From Selenomonas dianae (lineage in GTDB: Bacteria > Bacillota > Negativicutes > Selenomonadales > Selenomonadaceae), in NCBI RefSeq assembly GCF_030644225.1, contig NZ_CP128650.1, forward strand, positions 1,473,501 through 1,537,500: DNA of 64,000 nucleotides. The letters run 5' to 3'. The position numbers were made by a program, and so were the translations under genes. The notes beneath the pieces were generated by a model, which was not told the DNA's origin, did no database searches, and saw only the letters and a program-made list of their open reading frames with translations. Within the stretch, counting starts at the first letter, position 1. Each line of letters begins with the position of its first letter. Below are positions 1-8,189 of the stretch, in pieces.

Positions 1-930
1 CTCAATGTGGAGGACTTCGCGCAGGGCAAGGTGCGCCTCTTTGAAACGCGCATCCGACGCCGCTCCGCCATTGCACGCAAGGCGCTCAAAGAACTGACGC
101 TGCCGCACGGGATACTCGCGGGTCTGATCTTCCGCGATCACCGCATGATTATCCCGCACGGCGACGACGTATTTCTCCCGGGGGACAATGCCTACTTCAT
201 CGGTCTGCCCGACCGCATCGAGGAGTTCAGTCAGAGCCTCGTGCCGAGCGATACGCACAAACTGACGCGTGCCGCCATCATCGGTGCAGGACGGACGGGA
301 CGCGCACTCGCACTCATGCTTGAGCGGCAGGGCGTACAGGTAAAGGTGATCGACCGAAACCGTGAGCGCTGTGAACTGCTCGCGGAAAAACTGACGGCGG
401 GGCTTGCGATTTGCGGGGACGGGACGGACATCGACCTCCTGACGGAGGAGGGTGTCGCCGAGGCGGATGTCATCGTCTGCCTGACGGAGGATGACAAGCT
501 GAATCTGATGCTTGCGCTTCTTGCCCGCCATCTCTCGGACAATAAGATCAAGACGGTGGTGCGCGTGGATCGCAACGAATACATCGACCTCATGGAGAAG
601 GTCGGTGTCAACATCGCACTCTCGGCGCGTCTGCTCTCGGCGAGCGAGGTGCTTGCCTATGCACGCGGCGGCGACGTGACGCGCGTGACCCTCCTTGAGG
701 GCGCACGTGCGGAGGCTCTTGAGGTGATCGTCGGCGCAGGTGCGCCTGTCGTTGGGAAAAAACTGATGAATGCGCGGCTTCCGCGCGAATGTCTGGTATG
801 CGCCTATGTGCGCGGCGAGGAGGCCGCGATCCCGAACGGCATGACCGAGCTTCTGCCAGGTGACCGCGTCATTCTCTTTGTTCTAAAGAGTTTCGCAAAG
901 AAGGCGCTTGCCTATTTTGGAGACGACTGA
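1..930 (+). CDS. trkA: Trk potassium uptake regulatory subunit TrkA, 5' end outside window
   Basis: Peripheral NAD-binding subunit that gates the TrkH potassium channel. The frame is open from base 1, so the start lies outside; about 309 residues remain of a protein usually near 450. What is left is the end of the first RCK half (a TrkA-C type segment), a second Rossmann RCK-N domain with GAGRTG near residue 95 and the acidic end of beta-2 (VKVIDRNRE), then a final TrkA-C domain. The TGA stop shares its last base with the ATG of the next gene (928-932), so it is translationally coupled to trkH. Confidence 0.95.
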   Translation, partial: LNVEDFAQGKVRLFETRIRRRSAIARKALKELTLPHGILAGLIFRDHRMIIPHGDDVFLPGDNAYFIGLPDRIEEFSQSLVPSDTHKLTRAAIIGAGRTGRALALMLERQGVQVKVIDRNRERCELLAEKLTAGLAICGDGTDIDLLTEEGVAEADVIVCLTEDDKLNLMLALLARHLSDNKIKTVVRVDRNEYIDLMEKVGVNIALSARLLSASEVLAYARGGDVTRVTLLEGARAEALEVIVGAGAPVVGKKLMNARLPRECLVCAYVRGEEAAIPNGMTELLPGDRVILFVLKSFAKKALAYFGDD

Positions 931-2369
931 TGCGTTTTGATCTGTTTTGGGTGCTGATGGGGCGCACGGCTTATGTCTTTGCACCGCTTTACCTCATCCC
1001 GTTTGCCTATGGATTCGCATACGGGGATCCGCTTGCCGGCTCATTTCTCGCGCTCGGCGTTCTGACTGCCATTCTCGGCATGGTGTTCGGAAATATGGGA
1101 CGCAGTCATATGCGTCAGCTTTCAGTAGAGGAGGGGACACTGTTCCTTCTTTTTGTCTGGCTTCTGCTCGCTGTGCTCGGGATGCTGCCGTTTCATCTGG
1201 CAGGACTGCACCTTTCGCCCGTCGATACGTTCTTCGAGTGCATCTCTGCCCTGACAACCACGGGCATGACAGCTCTATACGGGACACTGCCCCCCACCCT
1301 CATCCTCTGGCGGGCTCTCATGAGCTGGTTCGGCGGGCTGCTCTTCATTGTGATTCTCGTATCGGTGCTGCCCGTTGTGGGCGGGTGTTTCGGCATGGAT
1401 TTCAATGTGCGTCAGGAACGCCTCTTCAGTCCGCTCTGGAATCGCATGACGCGTCCCATGCGCGAAATGACGATACTCTACATCTCAATTACAGGCATTT
1501 CCGTCTTGATCTATCTCGCGGCGGGTGATGCGGTTTTCCCCGCCCTCATCCTCGCACTCTTTACGATCTCCTCGGGCGCAGGTCCCATGACGGGCGGTCT
1601 TGCGCCGCTCCCTTCCCTGATGCTGGGAGCAGGCATTGTATCCCTGCTCTCGGCGCTGCCGCTGCTCACGCTCCGGCAGTTCTTTCGCCGCCGATCCGGA
1701 GTCAGACTGACACGCCATATGGAGCTGCGCTCCTTCTTTGCACTCCTGCTCGCTGCAGGAGTGCTGCTCTCTGTGCTTCCCATGCTGCACGGCACACAGT
1801 CCGCTGCAGACGCAGTTGCCTACGGTTTTTTTTATGCCATTTCCTTTCTTTCGACGAACGGTCTGATGCTGCAGGACGAGATTTCCTTTCACGGCGGCTC
1901 TGAACTTCTGCTCATCCTGCTTGCTGTCATCGGTGGCTGTATGGGTTCGGCGGCAGGAGGATTCCGCATCTCGCGTGTGCTCGTCCTCTTCTCGCTTGCA
2001 TGGACGGAGCTGCTGCGGACGCTGCATCCACGCATGGTGTTTGCCGTGCGGCAGGGCGGAGAGATCATTCCCCTGCACTCTGCGGGACGCATTCTCGTGC
2101 TCGCGTTTATCTTCGCCGCCGTCTTTTCGATCAGCAGTCTCCTCATCGCCCTTGCGGGGCTCAGTCCTATCGAAACAATTGCATTGACGGTCTCGTGTCT
2201 TACGACGACGGGAGGGGTTTCCTCTCTCGTGGGATCCGACACCGCTGCGGCTCTGCCTGTCTGGACAAAACTGATCTGCGCGTTCCTCATGATTCTCGGA
2301 CGCATCGAGCTCTTTGCATTTTTTCTCTTTGTCGGTTCTCTCCTTGAGGACACAGGACATAATTGGTAA
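930..2369 (+). CDS. trkH: TrkH-family potassium channel subunit, divergent paralogue
   Basis: Membrane subunit of a Trk/Ktr-type K+ uptake system, 479 residues, hydrophobic throughout with the four-repeat M1-P-M2 layout. Filter-like segments: ALTTTGMTAL (repeat 1), SSGAGPMTGG (repeat 2), FLSTNGLML (repeat 3), CLTTTGGVSS (repeat 4). Repeats 2 and 4 are less canonical than those of the neighbouring paralogue. It starts inside the trkA stop codon and is followed 6 bases later by a second trkH, so all three form one operon. TrkH membership is clear; ion selectivity is inferred. Confidence 0.9.
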   Translation: MRFDLFWVLMGRTAYVFAPLYLIPFAYGFAYGDPLAGSFLALGVLTAILGMVFGNMGRSHMRQLSVEEGTLFLLFVWLLLAVLGMLPFHLAGLHLSPVDTFFECISALTTTGMTALYGTLPPTLILWRALMSWFGGLLFIVILVSVLPVVGGCFGMDFNVRQERLFSPLWNRMTRPMREMTILYISITGISVLIYLAAGDAVFPALILALFTISSGAGPMTGGLAPLPSLMLGAGIVSLLSALPLLTLRQFFRRRSGVRLTRHMELRSFFALLLAAGVLLSVLPMLHGTQSAADAVAYGFFYAISFLSTNGLMLQDEISFHGGSELLLILLAVIGGCMGSAAGGFRISRVLVLFSLAWTELLRTLHPRMVFAVRQGGEIIPLHSAGRILVLAFIFAAVFSISSLLIALAGLSPIETIALTVSCLTTTGGVSSLVGSDTAAALPVWTKLICAFLMILGRIELFAFFLFVGSLLEDTGHNW

Positions 2370-2375
2370 CAATAT

Positions 2376-3824
2376 ATGAACATCTACACGGTCAACTATA
2401 TTCTCTCGCGCCTCTCATTCGCAATGACAGCGGCTCTCACAATCCCCCTTGCCCTTGCAGTCTACGGAAATGAGCCAAGCCGCGGGGCGTTCATGCTGTC
2501 CGTCCTGTTGAGTGCATTCCTCGGTGTCGGCTTTCGCCGCTACGGAAAGCCTGCCGAGGAGCTGACGGCACGCGAGGGCATTGCGATCACGGCGTTTGGA
2601 TGGTTCACGGGGACATTTCTCGGGATGCTTCCCTATCTCCTCGGCAACTACCTCGGCTTTCTCGACGCACTCTTTGAAAGTATCTCGGGGTTTACGGGAA
2701 CGGGGGCGACGGTATTCTCCTCGCTCGGACATCTCCCCTACAGCATCCTCTTCTGGCGCATGATGACGGCATGGATCGGGGGGCTTGGCATCATCGTCAT
2801 ATTCATCGCGCTCCTGCCGCAGTCCGGCGCAAGTATGGTCTATATGTATAACGCCGAGGGCGCAGGTCCGACGATGGATCGCGTCATGCCGCGCCTACGT
2901 GATATGACAATAGCACTCTTTAAGATCTACTTTGTATTTACGGCAGTCACAACCCTCATCTTTATGCTCTGCGGTGTGGAGTTCAGGATCGCCATCACAC
3001 ACGCAATGTCAACGATTGGGACGTGCGGTTTTTCGACATACGACGACAGCACAATGCACTTTCACAGTCTCGCATTCGAGCTGTGGACTGCCCTCTTCAT
3101 GTTCCTCGCGGGCGGCAGCTTCTCCCTCTACTACCGCGCATGGATCAAGGGACCGCTTGTCATTTTCCGCAATACGGAGTTTCGCACCTATCTTTATATC
3201 ATCCTCACTGCGATGTTCCTCGTCGCACTCAATCTCATCATCGAGATGGGAATGGATGGGACGGCGGCGGCACGCGCTGCAATCTTTCAAGTGACATCAC
3301 TCTCGACGACAGGCTTTGTCTCGGCAGACTTTGAAACATGGCCGACGTTTTCAAAGCTGCTGCTGCTCCTCCTTATGACCATCGGCGGCTGCGCAGGCTC
3401 GACCGCGAGCGGGATCAAGGTCGCACGCATCATCCTGCTCGTTCGCAATGCACGCGCCGTGATCCTCCAAAAGCTGAACCCGAACCGTGTCGTCGACATT
3501 TCTCTCGGCGGGGCTCATGTGGACAGCGCGATGCTCCTGCGTGTGGGGACGTTCTTCTTCCTCTATCTTGCGATCATCTTTGTAACGGCGTTTCTCCTCA
3601 CGATGGATGGTCTCCTGCCGTTCGATGCCGTCGCCGTCGCCGTCACAACGCTCGGAAACATCGGTCCTGCGTTCGGCATTGTGAGTGCAACCTCCACCTA
3701 CGCGCCGCTCTCGGACTTCGTAAAGGCGGTCCTCTGTCTCTCCATGCTGCTCGGACGGCTGGAAATATTTACACTCCTGATCCTCCTGCGCCCCTCGTTC
3801 TGGCGCAAGACGAAACGATGGTAA
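2376..3824 (+). CDS. trkH: TrkH-family potassium channel subunit
   Basis: Second TrkH, 482 residues, the more canonical copy: filter segments GFTGTGATVF, STIGTCGFST, SLSTTGFVSA and TLGNIGPAFG, the last close to the usual TrkH fourth filter. The conserved M2 stretch AGSTASGIKVAR is present. It probably pairs with TrkA for K+ uptake across the inner membrane. The start follows the first trkH by 6 bases. Two different TrkH subunits with one TrkA suggest either two channels sharing a regulator or a heteromeric channel; the sequence cannot decide. Confidence 0.93.
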   Translation: MNIYTVNYILSRLSFAMTAALTIPLALAVYGNEPSRGAFMLSVLLSAFLGVGFRRYGKPAEELTAREGIAITAFGWFTGTFLGMLPYLLGNYLGFLDALFESISGFTGTGATVFSSLGHLPYSILFWRMMTAWIGGLGIIVIFIALLPQSGASMVYMYNAEGAGPTMDRVMPRLRDMTIALFKIYFVFTAVTTLIFMLCGVEFRIAITHAMSTIGTCGFSTYDDSTMHFHSLAFELWTALFMFLAGGSFSLYYRAWIKGPLVIFRNTEFRTYLYIILTAMFLVALNLIIEMGMDGTAAARAAIFQVTSLSTTGFVSADFETWPTFSKLLLLLLMTIGGCAGSTASGIKVARIILLVRNARAVILQKLNPNRVVDISLGGAHVDSAMLLRVGTFFFLYLAIIFVTAFLLTMDGLLPFDAVAVAVTTLGNIGPAFGIVSATSTYAPLSDFVKAVLCLSMLLGRLEIFTLLILLRPSFWRKTKRW

Positions 3825-3840
3825 CAGCGGCACGACTGAA

Positions 3841-3896
3841 GAAAGCGCTGATAAACGCAGTGCAAATCTGACGAACCTCATTTTATCAGCAATTTC
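3841..3896 (-). repeat. 56-bp short copy of the palindromic-ended repeat family
   Basis: Ends are inverted repeats (GAAAGCGCTGATAAA at left; the right end reads GAAATTGCTGATAAA on the other strand, 13 of 15 matching). Read on the minus strand it begins like the 161-bp elements at 7789, 8029 and 25759 (GCTGATAAAATGA, then GTCAGATT) and then jumps to their far end (TTTATCAGCGC), so the middle is deleted. It lies 16 bp after the trkH stop and could form a hairpin in that transcript. Confidence 0.75.
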
Positions 3897-3975
3897 AAAA
3901 AAAATTAAAAAAATTTTTTGTCGAAAAAACCCGTTCTCCCTAGGAAATACGCGGGTTTGCAAAAAACTAGGACTT

Positions 3976-4021
3976 TTGACACCTGTCATTTATGACAGTT
4001 ACATCCATTCAAAAATATGCT
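3976..4021 (+). promoter_or_regulatory. Candidate autotransporter promoter with an overlapping palindromic operator
   Basis: A perfect 7-bp inverted repeat, CTGTCAT-TT-ATGACAG, occupies 3983-3998. It overlaps ATGACA (3992-3997), which with TATGCT (4016-4021) makes a -35/-10 pair 18 bp apart; another -35-like TTGACA is at 3976-3981. A bound protein would cover the -35. No regulator is identified; promoter and operator roles are inferred from position. Confidence 0.45.
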
Positions 4022-4102
4022 ACAGTGAGATTGGAGACAGATTGACCGTATCTGAGTTCTCCTCCGCCGAAAGAGGATCCATGTCGAAAGGAGTCGATCC
4101 GT

Positions 4103-7100
4103 ATGAAACATCGTTTTTCTCGCAAAGAAGTGTCCCCCCCCCCGCGGACACTCGTCCCGCGCATCCTTGCCGCACTCACGGCAGGTGCGGTAACCCTCGG
4201 CGCACTCCCCTATGCCTACGCGGAGTCCGTAACTCACATTACAGAGAACACGAACGGCAGTGTGGCGGGCAGCGAGGACGGCACGAGTGCGACCATCATC
4301 GTCGGTACGGAGGGTGGCGGCGAGGTGCCCCACATTGGCAAGGATACCGGCGACGACGATACCAGTTGGGGTAAAGTCTATGGAGCATCCTACAGTTCAC
4401 ACGAAGACGACACACCCATTACACTCACAAACAGCAAGGCGATCGTCTACAGCGGCAAGATGAGAGGTATCATCGGCGCTTATTCCAAACTCTATGGCGG
4501 CGGTACTGCCCGCATTATCAATGCGGGCGCTGAAGTCAAGGACGTCACAATGGTGACTTTCTCCATGCGCGACTATATTGCGGGCGGTGCGGCAGAAGTT
4601 GATGTCCACACTCCCAGTACACAGGCCGTCGCAGAGGTCAAGCAATGCTACGTCAACATCACAGGCGGCAATTTCGAATCAGGCCCTAACTCGATATATG
4701 GAGGATATGCAGCAAGTGATGTAGGGGAGAATGGCTGTACTGCCTCCGGTGAAGCGACGGCGGAGGAAAATACTGCCACAATTACAGGCGGCAGGTTCGC
4801 GAAACGGGCTAAGATCTACGGCGGTAAGGCTTATTCAGGCGCGCTTACTACCTCAGGTACGGCAAAAGCGCTGAAAAATCACCTGATTATCAACAGCGAT
4901 CGGCAGGTATATGAGCTGTACGGAGGTGAGGCATATGCCCTTACATTCGGCGGCCCCCCCCTCGCACAGGCAAATGAGAACACACTGAATGCAAAGATAA
5001 AGGCATCGAGCTTCTACGGCGGATATGCAGGGGGAGGTCAAGGGCAAAGATCTACCCCATCGGCTACGGCAGAGGCGAATCGGAACAAGGTCTGGATCGC
5101 CGCAGGCAGCAGGTTTACGGACTATAGTGCGGGCGGCGTCAGCGATCTCTTCGCATACAGGATCCAGACGTTAAACAGCACGGCAAACGAGAACGAGGTC
5201 AGCATTGCGGGCGGCACATTCGAAGGCGAAGTGAACGGCGGCAGAGCCGTTATTAGGTCCAATGATCCGCCAGCAGACAGCGAGGCGAATGCCGCGGCGA
5301 ACCGCAACAAGCTCTGGGCAAACGCGGGCACCTTCAAGGATCTGCTGGTCTCCGGCTCTGCATCTGTCAGCTCAGAGGGAGCCCTCGATGCCAAGGCAAA
5401 CGAGAATATGCTGCGCATCAACGCGGACGCATATAGATTCTACGGCGGTCTGGCACGGGGGAAGAAAGAGACCAATGGCGCACATGTCCGAACCAGCGCG
5501 GCAGAGGCGAACAAGAACAAGGTCTGGGTCAGGGAAGATGCCGGCACCTTCTTGGAGAGTGCCGCGGGCCGCAGCAGCATCGAGGGAGACAAGGCTATAA
5601 CACTGAGTGCACTGGCAGCAGAGAACGAGCTCTACATCCGAGGCGGCACATTCCTAGGGGAACTATCCGGTGGCAGCAGCTCTGCAACGAACACGGATGT
5701 CGCAGGCGACCGCATGGCAGAGGCACGAGCTGCAGAGAACAAGGTCTTGGTGAATGCGGGTGTCATCAAAGGTGGGCTGTACGGCGGTCTTACAGCGGCT
5801 GAGGCAAAGGGCGATCGGGCGACCGCATCGGCAACGAAGAACATCCTCCACCTGAACGGGGGCACATACTACGGAGAGATCCACGGCGGCAAAGCCTTTG
5901 CCAAAACGACTGCAGCATTCGCAGAAGCCATCGCCGAGGAGAATGAGGTGCACATCCACGGCGGTGTCTATCAGGGCGACATCTATGCGGGCTCTGCACA
6001 GGCCGAGGGTGTATCCGCATCCGGCAGTCACCCCGGATCTTATGCGACCGTCCGAAACAATATGATCGAGATCACGGGCGCGAACGATCTCTCCCGTGCC
6101 AGACTCCACGGTGCTCTGGTGAACGCCGCCGGCACCACTGTCACGGGCAACGCGCTCGTTGTGCGCGAGACGAAGAGCATCACCGTCGATCATGTGACAG
6201 ACTTCCAGAAGTACGCGTTCTGGATTCCCGCCGGCATGACCAAGGATGATACCATGCTCACGGTCACCAGCGGGCAGGGTGTCAGTCTGATGGATGCGGC
6301 TGTCGAGGCACATCTGCCGGGGAGCGGTAGTACGGCGAACCGTCTGCGTCTCCTCCACACACCGGAGGGTACCATCAACAAGAACGCCGCAACCACGATG
6401 ACGGTCTGGGAAGGTGTCTCGGGGGCATCGACAGCATCCATGGGCATCACGGGGAACGGGAAGGAACTCATCGTCAACCGCGATGGCTCTGCCATCGACG
6501 GGGGCGGCAATGTTACACAGTCCCCGCCCCCGCAGCCCAATCCGCATCCGCCGCAGGAGGAGCCTGCACCGCCGGATGAGACCCCGCAGCCGACACTGCC
6601 GGATGAGACCCCGCAGTCCAATCCGCAGCCCAATCCGCCCCCGCAGCCCAATCCGCCCCCGCAGCCCAATCCGCCCCCGCAGCCGACACCCGACAGTTTC
6701 CGACTGGAGGAGGACAATGCCAAGTCCCTCGCAGAGACGATGGCAGGATCGGCGGCATTCCTCGGCACCGGGGCGAATCTGCTCACCGGCATGGGGATGA
6801 CGAACGCCGCCATCGAGGCTGCGGCAGCCGAAGGATTCTCCCCGTTTGCCGCCATGAGCGGAACCTCCATGCGCGTCAAGACCGGCTCGCACGTCGATGT
6901 CAAGGGCATGAACCTCGCCGTCGGCTTCTCGCGCGAACTGAGGCACGGGAATGACCGCCTCATCTTCGGCCCCATCATCGAGTACGGGCGCGGCAACTAC
7001 GACAGCTATGTGAACGCCGCGCACGGCAACGGCTCCATCCGCTATATCGGTGCCGGAGTATTCATGCGGCAGGAGAAGGAAAACGGTATGTTCTACGAGG

Positions 7101-7639
7101 GCAGTCTGCGTGCCGGACGTTCCCGTATGGACTACGCCGCCGATCTCACCACCGGAATGGTCACGACGCACACGTCCTACGATGCCGATGCCAACTACAT
7201 CGGCGTACACGTCGGTGCGGGACACAAGACCACCACACCGAACGGCACCGGTCAGGAGCTCTATGTCCGCTACTTCTACACGCGGCAGAACGGCGCGGAT
7301 GTGACGCTCTCCACGGGCGACCGCTATACCTTCTCCGATGTGGACAGCAACATTCTGCGCGCGGGTGCGCGGTGGATGTTCCCACAGAAGGGCGGCTCGT
7401 TCATCCTCGGTGCCTCCATGCAGTATGAGTTCAGCGGCGATGCGGATGCGACCTACCACCGTGCGGGAGGGCTCTCCTACACCTCGGCATCCCCCACGCT
7501 GAAGGGCTTCTCGACCAGTCTCGAACTCGGATGGAAAGCCCAAATGAGCGCGAACTCCACCGCCGACCTCAGTGTCGAGGGGTGGATGGGCAAACAGCGC
7601 GGGGCGAGTTTCCGTGCGGGATTTGCTTGGCAATTCTAA
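4103..7639 (+). CDS. Autotransporter (type Va) with repetitive passenger domain
   Basis: Surface-exposed or secreted adhesin-like protein, 1178 residues. The start is supported by AAAGGAG at 4087-4093. The N-terminus is a long basic signal peptide with hydrophobic core and a likely AYA-ES cleavage near residue 40. Residues of roughly 70-700 hold about a dozen imperfect repeats of 40-50 residues with a core like AEANENKV-(8-15)-GGTF-GE-GG, fitting a parallel beta-helix. A Pro-rich linker (about 805-870) follows, then an autotransporter beta-barrel (about 900-1178) ending in the outer-membrane signature AGFAWQF. The passenger has no recognised enzymatic domain. Ten consecutive C (4134-4143) lie in codons 11-14 and eight more at 4964-4971, so the frame may be phase variable. 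It is monocistronic, with its own terminator. Confidence 0.92.
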   Translation: MKHRFSRKEVSPPPRTLVPRILAALTAGAVTLGALPYAYAESVTHITENTNGSVAGSEDGTSATIIVGTEGGGEVPHIGKDTGDDDTSWGKVYGASYSSHEDDTPITLTNSKAIVYSGKMRGIIGAYSKLYGGGTARIINAGAEVKDVTMVTFSMRDYIAGGAAEVDVHTPSTQAVAEVKQCYVNITGGNFESGPNSIYGGYAASDVGENGCTASGEATAEENTATITGGRFAKRAKIYGGKAYSGALTTSGTAKALKNHLIINSDRQVYELYGGEAYALTFGGPPLAQANENTLNAKIKASSFYGGYAGGGQGQRSTPSATAEANRNKVWIAAGSRFTDYSAGGVSDLFAYRIQTLNSTANENEVSIAGGTFEGEVNGGRAVIRSNDPPADSEANAAANRNKLWANAGTFKDLLVSGSASVSSEGALDAKANENMLRINADAYRFYGGLARGKKETNGAHVRTSAAEANKNKVWVREDAGTFLESAAGRSSIEGDKAITLSALAAENELYIRGGTFLGELSGGSSSATNTDVAGDRMAEARAAENKVLVNAGVIKGGLYGGLTAAEAKGDRATASATKNILHLNGGTYYGEIHGGKAFAKTTAAFAEAIAEENEVHIHGGVYQGDIYAGSAQAEGVSASGSHPGSYATVRNNMIEITGANDLSRARLHGALVNAAGTTVTGNALVVRETKSITVDHVTDFQKYAFWIPAGMTKDDTMLTVTSGQGVSLMDAAVEAHLPGSGSTANRLRLLHTPEGTINKNAATTMTVWEGVSGASTASMGITGNGKELIVNRDGSAIDGGGNVTQSPPPQPNPHPPQEEPAPPDETPQPTLPDETPQSNPQPNPPPQPNPPPQPNPPPQPTPDSFRLEEDNAKSLAETMAGSAAFLGTGANLLTGMGMTNAAIEAAAAEGFSPFAAMSGTSMRVKTGSHVDVKGMNLAVGFSRELRHGNDRLIFGPIIEYGRGNYDSYVNAAHGNGSIRYIGAGVFMRQEKENGMFYEGSLRAGRSRMDYAADLTTGMVTTHTSYDADANYIGVHVGAGHKTTTPNGTGQELYVRYFYTRQNGADVTLSTGDRYTFSDVDSNILRAGARWMFPQKGGSFILGASMQYEFSGDADATYHRAGGLSYTSASPTLKGFSTSLELGWKAQMSANSTADLSVEGWMGKQRGASFRAGFAWQF
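4134..4143 (+). repeat. C10 homopolymer in autotransporter signal-peptide codons
   Basis: Ten consecutive C spanning Ser11-Pro14 of the autotransporter. Slippage by one or two bases would frameshift the gene right after its start; in this assembly it is in the ON frame. Such tracts in surface-protein genes are classical contingency loci. Confidence 0.85.
6626..6679 (+). repeat. Three perfect 18-bp tandem repeats in the proline linker
   Basis: The unit CAGCCCAATCCGCCCCCG occurs three times head to tail and encodes QPNPPP repeats of the autotransporter linker. Copy-number change would lengthen or shorten the spacer between passenger and barrel without shifting frame. Confidence 0.9.
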
Positions 7640-7658
7640 GGAGCACGGGGCGCTCCTT
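7638..7658 (+). terminator. Intrinsic terminator of the autotransporter gene
   Basis: AAGGAGC / GCTCCTT 7-bp stem with a 7-base loop that overlaps the TAA stop region, followed by a pyrimidine run. Confidence 0.6.
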
Positions 7659-7721
7659 TCTTCTCTCTGCTGTGGAGGGAGCACCTTGCCCCCTAGAATG
7701 ACTCCTTTCTAATTTATATGG

Positions 7722-7758
7722 AAAAGAACCCGTCGGCTCTCTGCCAACGGGTTCTTTT
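7722..7758. terminator. Bidirectional terminator hairpin, copy 1
   Basis: AAAAGAACCCGT and ACGGGTTCTTTT form a perfect 12-bp stem, extendable through GGC/GCC in the loop. A on one side and T on the other allow termination from both strands. Confidence 0.8.
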
Positions 7759-7788
7759 CGTATGTATCAGCGACATTTCTTTTCTTAT

Positions 7789-7949
7789 GGAATCGCTGAT
7801 AAAATGAAGTCCGTCAGATTGGCGTAGATTTTTCGTCCGAACAAGGAGACAAACCGGACGCATAGCCAAAGCTATGTGGAGGATTTGTCGACAAAGACAG
7901 GGCGAAAAAGATGGGCTAAGACGACGGTGCTGAATTTATCAGTGCTTCC
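7789..7949 (+). mobile_element. 161-bp MITE-like element, copy A
   Basis: Bounded by GGAATCGCTGATAAA at left and TTTATCAGTGCTTCC at right (13 of 15 complementary) and flanked by TA on both sides within two bases of the ends. The interior has palindromes (CATAGC/GCTATG, CGTCCG/CGGACG) and no ORF. It is nearly identical to the copies at 8029 and 25759. The terminal repeats and TA flanks suggest a non-autonomous element mobilised by a Tc1/mariner (IS630-like) transposase encoded elsewhere; that link is inferred. Confidence 0.8.
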
Positions 7950-7961
7950 CTAATTTATATG

Positions 7962-7998
7962 AAAAGAACCCGTCGGCTCTCTGCCAACGGGTTCTTTT
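7962..7998. terminator. Bidirectional terminator hairpin, copy 2
   Basis: Same 12-bp stem as 7722-7758, 240 bp on. It serves transcripts converging from the autotransporter (+) and the yacP operon (-). Confidence 0.8.
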
Positions 7999-8028
7999 CG
8001 TATGTATGAGAGACATTTCTTTTCTTAT

Positions 8029-8189
8029 GGAATCGCTGATAAAATGAAGTCCGTCAGATTGGCGTAGATTTTTCGTCCGAACAAGGAGACAAACCGGACG
8101 CATAGCAAGGGCTATGTGGAGGATTTGTCGACACAGTGCGGGCAAAAAAGATACGTCAAGATGGCGCGGCTGAATTTATCAGTGCTTCC
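8029..8189 (+). mobile_element. 161-bp MITE-like element, copy B, abutting the yacP stop codon
   Basis: Same length and ends as copy A. The right end (GTGCTTCC, 8182-8189) touches the TAA stop (8190-8192 on the minus strand) of yacP, so the flanking TA is part of that stop codon. Confidence 0.8.

Larger units (their letters stand above)
7710..8189. repeat. Tandem duplication, period 240 bp (terminator plus 161-bp element)
   Basis: This 550-bp gene-free interval between the autotransporter and yacP contains two copies of one block, roughly 7710-7949 and 7951-8189, in exact 240-base register from the terminator stem onward. Each has a strong hairpin, a spacer with the 12-mer CATTTCTTTTCT and a full repeat element. 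Differences are few: one inserted G at 7721, a few changes near 7768, and scattered changes toward the element's right end. No ORF in it looks real. Confidence 0.92.

Noticed and set aside
5663-7684. 673-codon open frame on the minus strand opposite the autotransporter
   Set aside because: It is a shadow of the repetitive, G+C-rich passenger and barrel coding region: Arg/Gly-rich, no family, no ribosome site.
7789-7949. Repeat element as a transposase fragment
   Set aside because: It has no coding potential and no similarity to a transposase reading frame; only its ends and flanks suggest mobility.
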